Below, piece by piece: positions 1 to 8,206 of a DNA stretch of 20,779 nt (its first letter is position 1; each line of letters begins with the position of its first letter). The notes beneath the pieces were generated by a model. The model made no database searches. It was not told where the DNA came from and saw only the letters and a program-made list of their open reading frames with translations. Source of the DNA: Flavobacterium psychrophilum (GTDB taxonomy: Bacteria; Bacteroidota; Bacteroidia; Flavobacteriales; Flavobacteriaceae); the NCBI GenBank assembly GCA_945905915.1, contig CAMDQL010000026.1, positions 1 to 20,779 of the forward strand, written 5' to 3'. The translations under genes were made by a program, and so were the position numbers.

Positions 1-957
1 GATCCAAACACCATTGTGGTCGATTTTAGAAATCATTATGAAAGTGAAATTGGCCATTTTAAAGGCGCAATTACTCCAGATGTTGAGACTTTTAGAGAAA
101 GTTTGCCCATCATCAACGAGCAATTACAAAACTTTAAAGAAGATAAAAACTTGGTGATGTATTGCACGGGCGGAATTCGTTGTGAAAAAGCATCGGCATA
201 CTTCAAACACCAAGGTTTTAAAAACGTGTTCCAATTAGAAGGCGGCATCATCAACTATGCTAAGCAAATCCAGGAAGAAAATCTAGAAAGTAAATTTATT
301 GGTAAAAACTTTGTTTTTGATCATCGCTTAGGCGAAAGAATTACCGATGATATCGTTTCGCAATGTCACCAATGTGGAAAACCATGTGACAATCACACCA
401 ATTGTTTGAATGATGGCTGCCATTTGTTGTTCATTCAATGCGACGACTGTAAGGCAGCTATGGAAAATTGTTGCTCAACTGAATGTCAAGAAATCACCCA
501 TTTGTCTTTAGCCGAACAAGTAAAATTGCGTCGAGGAAAACAAGTTGGAAATAAAGTATTCCGAAAAGGAAAATCTGAAAAATTGAAGTTCAAACATTCG
601 GGGGACCCGAGAGCTATGCTCGAACAGGCGAAGCAACTATCCGATACGGCATTGGCAACAGCCTCAAAATCAAATGATATCCGTCAAAAGATAAAAATCA
701 AGAAAACCCTAGTTGGAAAAGCGGAACATTTTTATGTTAAAGCACAAGTAGGACTTTTTATCATTGAAAATAACGAATTAAACATTGGAGAAAAAATCTT
801 AATTTCGGGACCTACAACAGGAAATCAAGAATTAGTTTTAGATAAAATGTTAGTCAACGGAACCGAAAATACAGTTGCAAAAATTGGTGATAAAGTCACG
901 TTTGAAGTCCCATTTAGAGTGCGATTATCAGACAGACTTTATAAATTAGGAACATAA
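1..957 (+). CDS. trhO: tRNA uridine(34) hydroxylase TrhO, 5'-truncated, with U32-like C-terminal barrel
   Basis: The frame is open from base 1, so the gene is cut by the window edge and its N-terminal part is missing. The visible part begins inside a rhodanese domain. The active-site loop [11 protein letters not shown] has its catalytic Cys codon at 163-165 and matches the TrhO (YceA) family, which makes 5-hydroxyuridine at tRNA wobble position 34. A cysteine-rich block follows (nt about 364-486, [19 protein letters not shown]), as in TrhO, probably binding metal. After a basic linker, nt about 682-954 encode a further small beta-rich domain ([13 protein letters not shown], then [11 protein letters not shown]). 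This resembles the C-terminal barrel of U32-family proteins, the family of TrhP, the other bacterial ho5U34 enzyme. The family and the cysteine block are clear; the assignment of the tail is by pattern only. Confidence 0.9.
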   Translation, partial: DPNTIVVDFRNHYESEIGHFKGAITPDVETFRESLPIINEQLQNFKEDKNLVMYCTGGIRCEKASAYFKHQGFKNVFQLEGGIINYAKQIQEENLESKFIGKNFVFDHRLGERITDDIVSQCHQCGKPCDNHTNCLNDGCHLLFIQCDDCKAAMENCCSTECQEITHLSLAEQVKLRRGKQVGNKVFRKGKSEKLKFKHSGDPRAMLEQAKQLSDTALATASKSNDIRQKIKIKKTLVGKAEHFYVKAQVGLFIIENNELNIGEKILISGPTTGNQELVLDKMLVNGTENTVAKIGDKVTFEVPFRVRLSDRLYKLGT

Positions 958-994
958 AATTAGTTCTAACAACTATTTTAAATACTATAAAACT

Positions 995-1028
995 ACCTAT
1001 TTCGTTTTACTATGAGATAGGTTTTTTT
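995..1028 (+). terminator. Probable rho-independent terminator after trhO
   Basis: A short stem ACCTAT (995-1000) / ATAGGT (1017-1022) with a 16-base loop runs into a T-tract at 1022-1028. It sits 38 bases past the trhO stop. The stem is short, so the call is moderate. Confidence 0.45.
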
Positions 1029-1055
1029 ATTTTGGACAAACTTCCACTATCGAAT

Positions 1056-1087
1056 TTGAAAGATTCAACAAAAATTCAATATCTTTA
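1056..1087 (+). promoter_or_regulatory. Candidate Bacteroidetes-type promoter for ricT
   Basis: TTG at 1056-1058 lies 21 bases upstream of TATCTTTA (1080-1087), one base off the Bacteroidetes -7 consensus TAnnTTTG. The site follows the trhO terminator and precedes the ricT start by about 57 bases, where a promoter for the long downstream gene run would be expected. Pattern match only. Confidence 0.35.
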
Positions 1088-1144
1088 CGCTCAAAAACGT
1101 TTTGAAACGTAGTCCACAAAGGACAATCACTATATATCGAAATT

Positions 1145-2305
1145 ATGGCATGTACAAACTGTTCAACCACTGATGGTGGTGCACCAAAAGGGTGTAATAA
1201 TAATGGGTCTTGCGGCACCGATAGCTGCAACAAACTTTCTGTTTTCGATTGGTTATCAAACATGACACTTCCAGGGGGTCAAGCGCCTTTTGACGCTGTT
1301 GAAATCCGATTTAAAAACGGTAGAAAAGAATTTTTTAGGAATACCGAAAAATTAACCTTGTCTATTGGAGATATTGTAGCTACAGAAGCTTCTCCAGGAC
1401 ACGACATAGGAATCATTACTTTGACAGGCGAATTGGTTAAAATTCAAATGAAGAAGAAAAATGAAAATCCAGATAAAGAATTAGCAAAAATTTACCGAAA
1501 AGCAACTCAAAAGGATATTGACATCTGGACTGAAGCTAGAAATAAAGAAGAAATTGTGCGCATGCGTGCTAGAGAAATTGCCATCAATTTAAAATTGGAA
1601 ATGAAAATTTCAGATGTTGAATTTCAAGGCGATGGATCAAAATCAACGTTTTACTACACCGCTAACGATCGCGTAGATTTTCGCCAATTAATTAAAGAAT
1701 TTGCACAAGAATTTAAAGTTAGAATCGAAATGAAGCAAGTGGGCTTTCGACAAGAAGCATCTCGTTTAGGCGGAATTGGTTCTTGTGGTAGAGAATTGTG
1801 TTGTTCCACTTGGTTAACCGATTTTAGAAGTGTAAATACTTCGGCAGCGCGTTACCAACAATTATCGTTGAATCCACAAAAATTAGCAGGGCAATGTGGC
1901 AAACTGAAATGTTGTTTAAACTATGAATTAGACACGTATTTAGACGCATTGAAAGACATGCCCGACATGGAAACCAAATTGTACACCGAAAAAGGTGACG
2001 CTTATTGTCAGAAAATAGACATTTTTAAAGAAATTATGTGGTTTTCGTATGCCAATGCGCCGGCGCAATGGATGGTTTTGCCAGTTGAAAAAGTCAAAGA
2101 AATTATTGCTGTAAACAAGAAAAAAGAACGCGTTGCTGGACTAGAAGATTATGTAGTTGAAACGGTTCAAGAAGTAGAGAAAAAATTTGAAAATGTAGTC
2201 GGTCAAGATAGTTTAACTCGTTTTGATCAACCGAAGAAAAAACCGAATAATAGAAATAAAAAGAAGAAACCTACAAATTTTAAAAATGCACCTAAGAAAG
2301 ACTAA
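1145..2305 (+). CDS. ricT: RicT/YaaT-like PSP1-domain protein
   Basis: This 386-residue protein has the PSP1 domain with its cysteine signature: GSCGRELCC (residues 212-220) and QCGKLKCC (250-257). In Bacillus, RicT (YaaT) forms a complex with RicA and RicF that carries iron-sulfur clusters and affects RNA processing by RNase Y. Whether that partner set exists here cannot be seen. An extra N-terminal cysteine cluster (C3, C6, C17, C23, C28) and a Lys/Asn-rich C-terminal tail (about 362-386, KKKPNNRNKKKK) flank the conserved core. The tail is strongly basic and could contact RNA or membrane (inference). The 3' end overlaps the gldH start by 20 bases, which implies translational coupling. First gene of a co-directional run that continues to 8135. 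Confidence 0.9.
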   Translation: MACTNCSTTDGGAPKGCNNNGSCGTDSCNKLSVFDWLSNMTLPGGQAPFDAVEIRFKNGRKEFFRNTEKLTLSIGDIVATEASPGHDIGIITLTGELVKIQMKKKNENPDKELAKIYRKATQKDIDIWTEARNKEEIVRMRAREIAINLKLEMKISDVEFQGDGSKSTFYYTANDRVDFRQLIKEFAQEFKVRIEMKQVGFRQEASRLGGIGSCGRELCCSTWLTDFRSVNTSAARYQQLSLNPQKLAGQCGKLKCCLNYELDTYLDALKDMPDMETKLYTEKGDAYCQKIDIFKEIMWFSYANAPAQWMVLPVEKVKEIIAVNKKKERVAGLEDYVVETVQEVEKKFENVVGQDSLTRFDQPKKKPNNRNKKKKPTNFKNAPKKD

Positions 2306-2783
2306 TTTTATTGGTTTATTATTGTTGTTATTGTTTTTTACCGCCTGTGATGAAAAACAGTTTTACAGCGAGTATAAAGAATTAGATGGTTCGTGGAAAA
2401 AATCCGATACTTTGCGTTTTACTTTTGAACAAAAAGACACCATAAAACCCTACAATCTGTTTCTTGCTGTAAGAAATAACAATGATTATCCGTTCAATAA
2501 TATGTATTTGATCGTTTCCTTAAAAGAGCCAGGGAAAAAGCCTACAATAAAAATAGACACCCTTGAATATCAAATGGCAAATGTTGACGGAACCCTTTTA
2601 GGGGAAGGGTTTTCCGACGTTAAAGAAAGCAAATTATGGTATCTAGAAAACTACGTTTTTAATAGAATTGGAAATTATAAAGTAGAAGTAGTTCAAGCAA
2701 TAAGAGCCACCGGAGAAGTAAAAGGTGTAGCAGAACTAAAAGGAATTACAGAATTAGGATTACGAATAGAAAACACAAAATAA
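2286..2783 (+). CDS. gldH: Gliding motility lipoprotein GldH
   Basis: The ATG at 2286 is chosen because it directly begins a lipoprotein signal: two basic residues, a run of six leucines, then the lipobox FTAC with the lipidated Cys at residue 21 (codon 2346-2348). The frame is open further upstream, but that sequence is highly basic and lies within ricT. The mature 145-residue chain (CDEKQFYSEYKEL, DTLRFTF, NNNDYPFNNMYLIV, LGEGFSDVKESK) fits the GldH family of Bacteroidetes. GldH is a lipoprotein required for gliding motility in Flavobacterium and is linked to stability of the gliding/T9SS motor components. The gene overlaps ricT by 20 bases and ends one base before the next start codon, so the three genes are surely co-transcribed. 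Confidence 0.9.
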   Translation: MHLRKTNFIGLLLLLLFFTACDEKQFYSEYKELDGSWKKSDTLRFTFEQKDTIKPYNLFLAVRNNNDYPFNNMYLIVSLKEPGKKPTIKIDTLEYQMANVDGTLLGEGFSDVKESKLWYLENYVFNRIGNYKVEVVQAIRATGEVKGVAELKGITELGLRIENTK

Positions 2784-2784
2784 C

Positions 2785-5079
2785 ATGGCGACTAAGAAAC
2801 CAGTTACAAATGAATATTCAGAATATACTCGAAAGTTTTGGCAACTTTTTAAGTATGGATTTTTAGGAATTATTTTATTATTCCTTTTTGCTTCTTGGGG
2901 ATTTTTCGGGAAAATGCCTTCGTTTGATGATTTAGAAAATCCAGATTCTAATGTGGCTACCGAAATTATCTCTGCCGATGGAGTAGTTATTGGTAAATTT
3001 TATAAAGAAAATAGAACTCCAGTAAAATACCATGAATTACCGCAACATATTGTAAAAGCCTTAGTAGCAACTGAGGACGAACGTTTTTATGAACATTCAG
3101 GAATTGATGCAAAAGGAACGTTGCGTGCCGTAGTAAAATTAGGAAGAGATGGAGGTGCTAGTACACTAACGCAGCAATTAGCCAAAAATTTATTCCACGG
3201 AGAAGGTTCAAGATTTATTCTTTTTAGAGTAATTCAAAAAGTAAAAGAATGGATTATTTCCATTCGTTTAGAAAGACAATACACAAAACAAGAAATCATT
3301 GCACTGTACTTAAATCAAGTAGATTTTGTAAACGGTGCGGTCGGAATTCGTTCGGCAGCAAAAATTTACATGAACAAAGAACCAAAAGATTTAACTATCG
3401 AAGAAGGCGCTTTGTTTGTGGGGATGTTAAAAAATCCTTCGCTATATAATCCAAACCGAAAAAAAAGAGCACAATTAGTTTTAGATCGAAGAAATACGGT
3501 ATTAGGGCAAATGGTGAAAAACGGTGTAATTACTCAAGCCAAACAAGAACAGCTTAAAAAATTACCTGTAAAATTAGATTTTAGACCCGAAAGTCATTCC
3601 GAAGGTAGCGCAACTTATTTTAGAGAATACCTGAGAGATTACATGCGAAAATGGGTAAAAGATCATTTAAAACCCGATGGAACTGAATATGATTTGTATC
3701 GAGATGGATTAAAAATTTATACGACTATCGATTCAAAAATGCAGCAATATGCCGAAGAAGCGGTGCAAGAACATTTAAAAAATTTACAAAAAGAATTTTT
3801 TAAAGGAATGAAAGACAAAGACAACGCGCCTTTTGTTGATATTACACCCGAGCAAACTAATCAAATCATGATGCAGGCGATGAAAAATTCTGAGCGATGG
3901 AGAAAAATGGATTTGAATGGAAAAACGGCCGATGAAATCATCAAATCGTTTTCGGTACCCGCTAAAATGAAAATTTTCACTTATGAAGGTGAAAAAGACA
4001 CCATCATGAAACCAAAGGATTCCATTATTTACTACAAACACATGCTGCAAACTGGAATGATGGCCATGGAGCCAAGAAACGGCCATATCAAAGCGTGGGT
4101 TGGAGGCGTAAATTATAAGTATTTTCAATACGATCACGTGGGGCAAGGGGCAAGACAAGTAGGTTCTACTTTTAAGCCTTTTGTTTATGCCACAGCAATT
4201 GAGCAATTAGGGATGTCGCCTTGTGATTCCATAATTGATAGTTATTTCACCATGCCAAAAGGTAAATGGGGAATTGATGCCGATTGGTCTCCCAAAAACT
4301 CTGATGGCAATTATCGAGGAACTATTACGTTGCAAAAAGCATTAGCCAATTCCATCAATACTGTTTCGGCAAAACTAATTGACCGAGTGGGTCCACAAGC
4401 GGTTGTGGATATGGCAAAAGAATTAGGAGTTACTTCAAAAATTCCAGTTCAACCCTCAATTGCTTTAGGAGCAGTGGATATTACAGTAGAAGAAATGGTA
4501 GGGGCTATGAGTACTTTTGCTAATCAAGGAGTATACGTTAAACCTACTTTCATTATCAAGATTGAAGATAAAAACGGAGTAGTAATTGATCAACCTATTC
4601 CGTATCAAAAAGATGTAGTGAATAAAGATGTTGCTTATGCTGTAATTAAATTAATGGAAGGAGTAAAAGAATCCGGAACAGGTGCCCGTTTAAAATATGG
4701 CGGTGGCGGATTCATTCAGTACGATTACAGTTTTGCAAATCCAGTTGCTGGAAAAACAGGAACTTCTCAAAATAATTCAGATGGTTGGTTTATCGGTATG
4801 GTCCCAAATTTAGCAACGGGTATTTGGGTGGGTAACGAAGACCGAGCAGCTCACTTTAGATCCACACATATGGGGCAAGGAGCTACAACAGCATTGCCTA
4901 TTTGGGGAATTTTTATGAAAAAATGTTATGCTGATAGCGATTTGGATGTCTCACGCGAACCTTTTGAAAAACCTGAAAACTTATCAATTAAAGTAGATTG
5001 TTGGACCCCTAAAAAAGTAGTCGATTCCACGGAGGTTCCTACAGACGAACCCAATATGGATGAATTTCAAGGACTATAA
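2785..5079 (+). CDS. Class A penicillin-binding protein (PBP1A-like)
   Basis: A bifunctional peptidoglycan synthase of 764 residues. A short cytoplasmic N-terminus and one membrane anchor (about 22-42) are followed by the glycosyltransferase 51 domain. That domain shows [14 protein letters not shown] (catalytic Glu97), [15 protein letters not shown] (123-137) and the ALYLNQV motif. The transpeptidase domain carries SxxK as STFK (Ser461, Lys464), SxN as SIN (523-525) and KTGT (657-660), all intact. The enzyme polymerises glycan strands and crosslinks stem peptides at the outer face of the inner membrane. The start codon lies one base after the gldH stop. Between the two domains, about residues 335-415 form a charged insertion ([20 protein letters not shown]) as seen in Bacteroidetes homologues. 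Activity is well supported; the exact paralogue name is not. Confidence 0.95.
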   Translation: MATKKPVTNEYSEYTRKFWQLFKYGFLGIILLFLFASWGFFGKMPSFDDLENPDSNVATEIISADGVVIGKFYKENRTPVKYHELPQHIVKALVATEDERFYEHSGIDAKGTLRAVVKLGRDGGASTLTQQLAKNLFHGEGSRFILFRVIQKVKEWIISIRLERQYTKQEIIALYLNQVDFVNGAVGIRSAAKIYMNKEPKDLTIEEGALFVGMLKNPSLYNPNRKKRAQLVLDRRNTVLGQMVKNGVITQAKQEQLKKLPVKLDFRPESHSEGSATYFREYLRDYMRKWVKDHLKPDGTEYDLYRDGLKIYTTIDSKMQQYAEEAVQEHLKNLQKEFFKGMKDKDNAPFVDITPEQTNQIMMQAMKNSERWRKMDLNGKTADEIIKSFSVPAKMKIFTYEGEKDTIMKPKDSIIYYKHMLQTGMMAMEPRNGHIKAWVGGVNYKYFQYDHVGQGARQVGSTFKPFVYATAIEQLGMSPCDSIIDSYFTMPKGKWGIDADWSPKNSDGNYRGTITLQKALANSINTVSAKLIDRVGPQAVVDMAKELGVTSKIPVQPSIALGAVDITVEEMVGAMSTFANQGVYVKPTFIIKIEDKNGVVIDQPIPYQKDVVNKDVAYAVIKLMEGVKESGTGARLKYGGGGFIQYDYSFANPVAGKTGTSQNNSDGWFIGMVPNLATGIWVGNEDRAAHFRSTHMGQGATTALPIWGIFMKKCYADSDLDVSREPFEKPENLSIKVDCWTPKKVVDSTEVPTDEPNMDEFQGL

Positions 5080-5096
5080 AAACGACATTAAATAAT

Positions 5097-5795
5097 ATGA
5101 TTTCAAGAAAAGTAAACAACGTACAAGAAGCACTTGAAGGAATTCAAGATGGACAAACCATTATGTTAGGTGGATTTGGACTTTGTGGTATTCCCGAAAA
5201 CAGTATTGCTGAATTAGTAGAAAAAAATATTACAAATTTAACCTGCATTTCAAACAATGCCGGCGTAGATGATTTCGGATTGGGATTATTATTACAAAAG
5301 CGTCAAATTAAGAAAATGATTTCTTCTTATGTAGGCGAAAATGCAGAATTTGAACGCCAAATGCTTTCGGGCGAATTAGATGTAGAACTTACACCGCAAG
5401 GAACATTAGCCGAAAAATGCCGCGCGGCACAAGCTGGAATTCCTGCTTTTTTTACACCTGCTGGTTTCGGAACAGAAGTAGCAGAAGGAAAAGAAACACG
5501 CGAATTTAACGGAAAAATGCACGTAATGGAATTGGCCTATAAAGCTGATTTTTCTATCGTAAAAGCATGGAAAGGTGACGAAGCGGGTAATTTAATTTTC
5601 AAAGGAACGGCTCGAAATTTCAATGCGTGTATGGCAGGAGCAGCAAGAATTACTATCGCTGAGGTAGAAGAATTAGTGCCAGCCGGAACATTGAATCCAA
5701 ATGAAATTCATATCCCAGGAATTATGGTAAATCGTATTTTTCAAGGAGAGAAATTTGAGAAAAGAATTGAGCAAAGAACGGTGAGACAAAAGTAA
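5097..5795 (+). CDS. scoA: Succinyl-CoA:3-ketoacid (acetoacetate) CoA-transferase subunit A
   Basis: A 232-residue alpha subunit of a family I CoA-transferase. It has the CoA-binding glycine motif [10 protein letters not shown] at residues 25-34 and conserved blocks such as [37 protein letters not shown] and [10 protein letters not shown]. With subunit B it moves CoA from succinyl-CoA to acetoacetate (or between similar short acids), feeding acetoacetyl-CoA into central metabolism. The start is 17 bases after the PBP stop, so it probably belongs to the same transcript. Its partner gene scoB normally follows directly, but here 423 bases containing a four-helix-bundle gene and repeats come between them. 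Confidence 0.93.
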   Translation: MISRKVNNVQEALEGIQDGQTIMLGGFGLCGIPENSIAELVEKNITNLTCISNNAGVDDFGLGLLLQKRQIKKMISSYVGENAEFERQMLSGELDVELTPQGTLAEKCRAAQAGIPAFFTPAGFGTEVAEGKETREFNGKMHVMELAYKADFSIVKAWKGDEAGNLIFKGTARNFNACMAGAARITIAEVEELVPAGTLNPNEIHIPGIMVNRIFQGEKFEKRIEQRTVRQK

Positions 5796-5826
5796 TTTGA
5801 AGATTTTTTAATTTAAAAATTTGAAG

Positions 5827-6180
5827 ATGAGAAGCGATAAAGATAATTTAATTGTAAAATTAACATTCGATTTAGCTCTTGAAATAATTAGTTTTTCAGA
5901 AGAAATTAGAAAAACAAATCGTTTTGAAATGGCCTCTCAAATTTTCAGAAGCGGAACTTCAATTGGCGCTAATATAAGAGAAGCCCAAAACGCCGAAAGC
6001 AAAGCTGATTTTATCCATAAGTTTAAAATTTCAGCAAAGGAAACAGATGAATTACAATTTTGGTTAGAACTCTGCCAAAAATCAGAATTTTATCCAAGTC
6101 CTAATGAAGAATTATTTAAAAAGTTACAATCGATAAATTTGATAATTTCCAAGATTATATCTTCTTCAAAGAAGCGCTAA
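5827..6180 (+). CDS. Four-helix-bundle protein (S23 / 23S rRNA intervening-sequence protein family)
   Basis: A 117-residue protein from the ATG at 5827; a TTG two codons upstream is also in frame but less likely. The core RSGTSIGANIREAQNAES followed by KADFIHKFKISAKETDELQF and WLELC is the hallmark of the S23/IVP four-helix-bundle family. Members were first found in intervening sequences of 23S rRNA genes, and the fold is shared with Avd proteins of diversity-generating retroelements. Their function outside those settings is unknown; a basic, nucleic-acid-binding surface is commonly suggested. Here the gene lies in sense orientation between the two CoA-transferase subunit genes, bounded on both sides by short AT-rich repeats. 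It has no metabolic link to them, which suggests an inserted cassette. Confidence 0.9.
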   Translation: MRSDKDNLIVKLTFDLALEIISFSEEIRKTNRFEMASQIFRSGTSIGANIREAQNAESKADFIHKFKISAKETDELQFWLELCQKSEFYPSPNEELFKKLQSINLIISKIISSSKKR

Positions 6181-6212
6181 TTTTCAAATCATCAAATTTT
6201 CAAATCATCAAA
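6181..6212 (+). repeat. Perfect 16-bp tandem duplication at the right end of the four-helix cassette
   Basis: TTTTCAAATCATCAAA occurs at 6181-6196 and again at 6197-6212 with no gap. It begins right after the four-helix-bundle stop codon and ends six bases before the scoB ATG. It therefore forms the whole upstream leader of scoB. Confidence 0.85.
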
Positions 6213-6218
6213 TAATAT

Positions 6219-6875
6219 ATGGCATTAGATAAAAATCAAATCGCACAGCGAATCGCCCAAGAAGTTAAAGACGGGTATTATGTTAATTTAGGAATTGGAA
6301 TACCAACGCTTGTTGCGAATTATGTTCGTAACGATATTTCGGTGGAATTTCAGTCGGAAAACGGCGTGTTAGGTATGGGGCCGTTCCCTTTTGAAGGAGA
6401 AGAAGATGCCGATATTATCAACGCAGGAAAACAAACGATTACTACTTTGCCTGGAGCCAGTTTCTTTGATTCCGCTTTTAGTTTCGGACTGATTCGTGCG
6501 CAAAAAGTTGATTTAACCATTTTAGGCGCTATGGAAGTTTCTGAAAACGGCGATATTGCCAATTGGAAAATTCCAGGAAAAATGGTAAAAGGCATGGGTG
6601 GCGCTATGGATTTAGTGGCTTCCGCAGAAAATATTATCGTTGCGATGATGCACGTCAATAAAGCAGGCGAATCGAAAATCTTAAAGAAATGCTCGTTACC
6701 TTTAACCGGTGTAGGTTGCGTGAAAAAAGTCGTTACCGAATTAGCGGTTTTAGAAGTTACCTCAAAAGGGTTTAAATTGTTAGAACGCGCACCAGGCGTT
6801 TCAGTAGAAGACATTATCAAAGCCACAGAAGCGAATTTAATCATTGAAGGAGACATTCCTGAAATGAGTTTATAA
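6219..6875 (+). CDS. scoB: Succinyl-CoA:3-ketoacid (acetoacetate) CoA-transferase subunit B
   Basis: A 218-residue beta subunit. NLGIGIPT (residues 23-30) is followed by QSENGVLGMGP, where Glu47 of the SENG motif is the residue that forms the glutamyl-CoA thioester in this family. Further conserved blocks are LPGASFFDSAFSFGLIR and GKMVKGMGGAMDLV. It pairs with ScoA to form the active CoA-transferase. The ATG at 6219 lies six bases after the end of the repeat that closes the upstream cassette, so its translation initiation region has been replaced or supplied by that repeat. No recognisable Shine-Dalgarno sequence is present, which is usual in Bacteroidetes. Confidence 0.93.
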   Translation: MALDKNQIAQRIAQEVKDGYYVNLGIGIPTLVANYVRNDISVEFQSENGVLGMGPFPFEGEEDADIINAGKQTITTLPGASFFDSAFSFGLIRAQKVDLTILGAMEVSENGDIANWKIPGKMVKGMGGAMDLVASAENIIVAMMHVNKAGESKILKKCSLPLTGVGCVKKVVTELAVLEVTSKGFKLLERAPGVSVEDIIKATEANLIIEGDIPEMSL

Positions 6876-6886
6876 TAAATTAATCA

Positions 6887-6967
6887 ATTTGAAGATTTGA
6901 TAATTTGAAAATGGGCCACTCGGTTGGTTTCATTTTCAAATTTTCAAATTTTTTCATTTTCAAATCA
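6887..6967. repeat. Solo palindromic TTTGAA/TTCAAA element without a gene
   Basis: The scoB-rlmI gap begins with ATTTGAAGATTT (6887-6898), identical to the left end of the 5795-6213 cassette. It ends with TTTTCAAATCA (6957-6967), identical to the start of the cassette's right-hand unit. Inside is a perfect 12-bp stem AATTTGAAAATG (6902-6913) / CATTTTCAAATT (6931-6942) around a 17-base GC-richer loop. It looks like a gene-less version of the same element. Confidence 0.7.
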
Positions 6968-6971
6968 AACT

Positions 6972-8135
6972 ATGTTTCCAAAAGTAATTCTAAAATCAGG
7001 TAAAGAAAAATCTATTCAACGTCGTCATCCTTGGATTTTCAGCGGTGCGGTATATGGCGTAAGTCGTGAAATTAACGATGGCGAAATGGTAGATGTAGTG
7101 GATTCAAAAAACCAACATTTAGGCACAGGTTATTTAAGCGATAAAGGAAGTATTGTAGTGCGTATTTTGACGTTTGGCGACGAAACTTTTTCTGAAAACT
7201 TTTGGGCAACCAAACTACAATCGGCTTGGTATTTACGTACTCAACTATTAGATTTTGAAATTACTAATGCGTTCCGCGTCATTCACGGAGAAGGTGATGG
7301 AATTTCAGGATTGATTATTGATTATTACGATAAAAACTGGGTCATACAAGCGCATTCTACCGGAATTTTTCTTCAAATGGAGCAAATTGCCGAAGCGATT
7401 AAATCTAATTTTTCGGAGCATTGTGAAACCATTTATTGCAAAAGTTCAGGCACGTTACCTAACACAGGTACCGATTATTTCTTATTTGGAAACAAAGCCG
7501 AAACCGTTGCCAAAGAGAACAATATTTTGTTTTCTGTAAATTGGGTAGAAGGCCAAAAAACAGGTTTCTTTTTAGACCAACGGGACAACCGAAAATTATT
7601 AGGTGCATTCTCAAAAGGTAAAAAAGTACTAAATACGTTTTGCTACACAGGCGGATTTTCTATTTATGCGATGAACGCTGGTGCGGAATTAGTAACTTCG
7701 GTAGATATTTCTCAAAAAGCGGTAGATTTAGCGGCCAGTAATATGGAATTGAACTTTCCAAAAGCCAACCATACAGCAGTTGCCGATGATGTGTTCAACT
7801 TCATGAAAGAACATACACAGCACTATGATGTTATTGTGTTAGACCCTCCCGCTTTCGCGAAAAGCATCAAAAGCAAACACACCGCAACGCAAGCCTACAA
7901 ACGTTTAAACATTGCAGGTTTAAAAGCCTTAGCGCCTAATGGAATATTATTCACGTTTTCGTGTTCACAAGTCATTGACGATGTGTTGTTTTACAACACC
8001 GTTGCCGCAGCAGCTATAGAAACCGGAAGGAACATAAGAGTTTTACATAAATTAGAACAAGGCCCAGACCATCCTACAAATATTTACCACCCAGAAGGGC
8101 ATTATTTAAAAGGATTGGTGTTGTTTGTGGAGTAG
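6972..8135 (+). CDS. rlmI: 23S rRNA m5C methyltransferase, RlmI-like (PUA + SAM methyltransferase)
   Basis: A 387-residue protein from the ATG at 6972. An in-frame ATG at 6924 would add 16 residues, but they would be encoded by the repeat element, so the later start is preferred. The N-terminal PUA domain (about 1-75: RRHPWIFSGAV, DGEMVDVVD, GTGYLS) is followed by an EEHEE-type region and a Rossmann methyltransferase. The latter shows GQKTGFFLDQRDNR (194-207), motif I LNTFCYTGGFS (220-230) with acidic D245, DPPAFAKS (291-298), and FSCS with the likely catalytic Cys331. RlmI of E. coli methylates C1962 of 23S rRNA. The exact target here is inferred from family membership. Last gene of the co-directional run. 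Confidence 0.88.
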   Translation: MFPKVILKSGKEKSIQRRHPWIFSGAVYGVSREINDGEMVDVVDSKNQHLGTGYLSDKGSIVVRILTFGDETFSENFWATKLQSAWYLRTQLLDFEITNAFRVIHGEGDGISGLIIDYYDKNWVIQAHSTGIFLQMEQIAEAIKSNFSEHCETIYCKSSGTLPNTGTDYFLFGNKAETVAKENNILFSVNWVEGQKTGFFLDQRDNRKLLGAFSKGKKVLNTFCYTGGFSIYAMNAGAELVTSVDISQKAVDLAASNMELNFPKANHTAVADDVFNFMKEHTQHYDVIVLDPPAFAKSIKSKHTATQAYKRLNIAGLKALAPNGILFTFSCSQVIDDVLFYNTVAAAAIETGRNIRVLHKLEQGPDHPTNIYHPEGHYLKGLVLFVE

Positions 8136-8170
8136 AGTTTTAGTGTTCAGTTTGACTATTCAATTAAATA

Positions 8171-8206
8171 AAAAAACCTGCAAGTAATTATACTTGCAGG
8201 TTTTTT
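8171..8206. terminator. Strong bidirectional terminator between rlmI and fumarase
   Basis: AAAAAACCTGCAAGTA (8171-8186) and TACTTGCAGGTTTTTT (8191-8206) form a perfect 16-bp stem with loop ATTA. A T-run follows on the plus strand and an A-run precedes it, so it can serve both converging genes. Confidence 0.92.

Larger units (their letters stand above)
5795..6213 (+). mobile_element. Candidate repeat-bounded cassette carrying a four-helix-bundle gene
   Basis: The segment between scoA and scoB starts with ATTTGAAGATTT (5795-5806) and ends with AAATCATCAAAT (6202-6213). These are inverted copies of each other with one mismatch in 12. TTTGAAGAT occurs twice at the left (5796-5804, 5820-5828), and a 16-base unit is perfectly duplicated at the right. 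TAAT occurs just outside both ends (5793-5796, 6213-6216), but in sequence this AT-rich it is weak evidence for a target duplication. No transposase is encoded. The interpretation as a mobile unit is inference; the repeats and the split operon are seen directly. Confidence 0.35.

Noticed and set aside
3784..4206. Antisense 140-codon frame opposite the PBP gene
   Set aside because: Overlaps the conserved PBP coding region entirely, and the composition is unlike a real protein.
5827..6180. Four-helix-bundle protein as Avd of a diversity-generating retroelement
   Set aside because: No reverse transcriptase, template repeat or variable repeat anywhere in the window.
6181..6212. Perfect tandem TTTTCAAATCATCAAA units as a possible CRISPR remnant
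   Set aside because: Only two copies, no spacer between them, and no cas genes; they fit the end of a small element better.
6350..6856. Long antisense open frame opposite scoB
   Set aside because: The sense frame is a clear CoA-transferase subunit, and the antisense product shows no recognisable features; it is explained by codon bias of the real gene.
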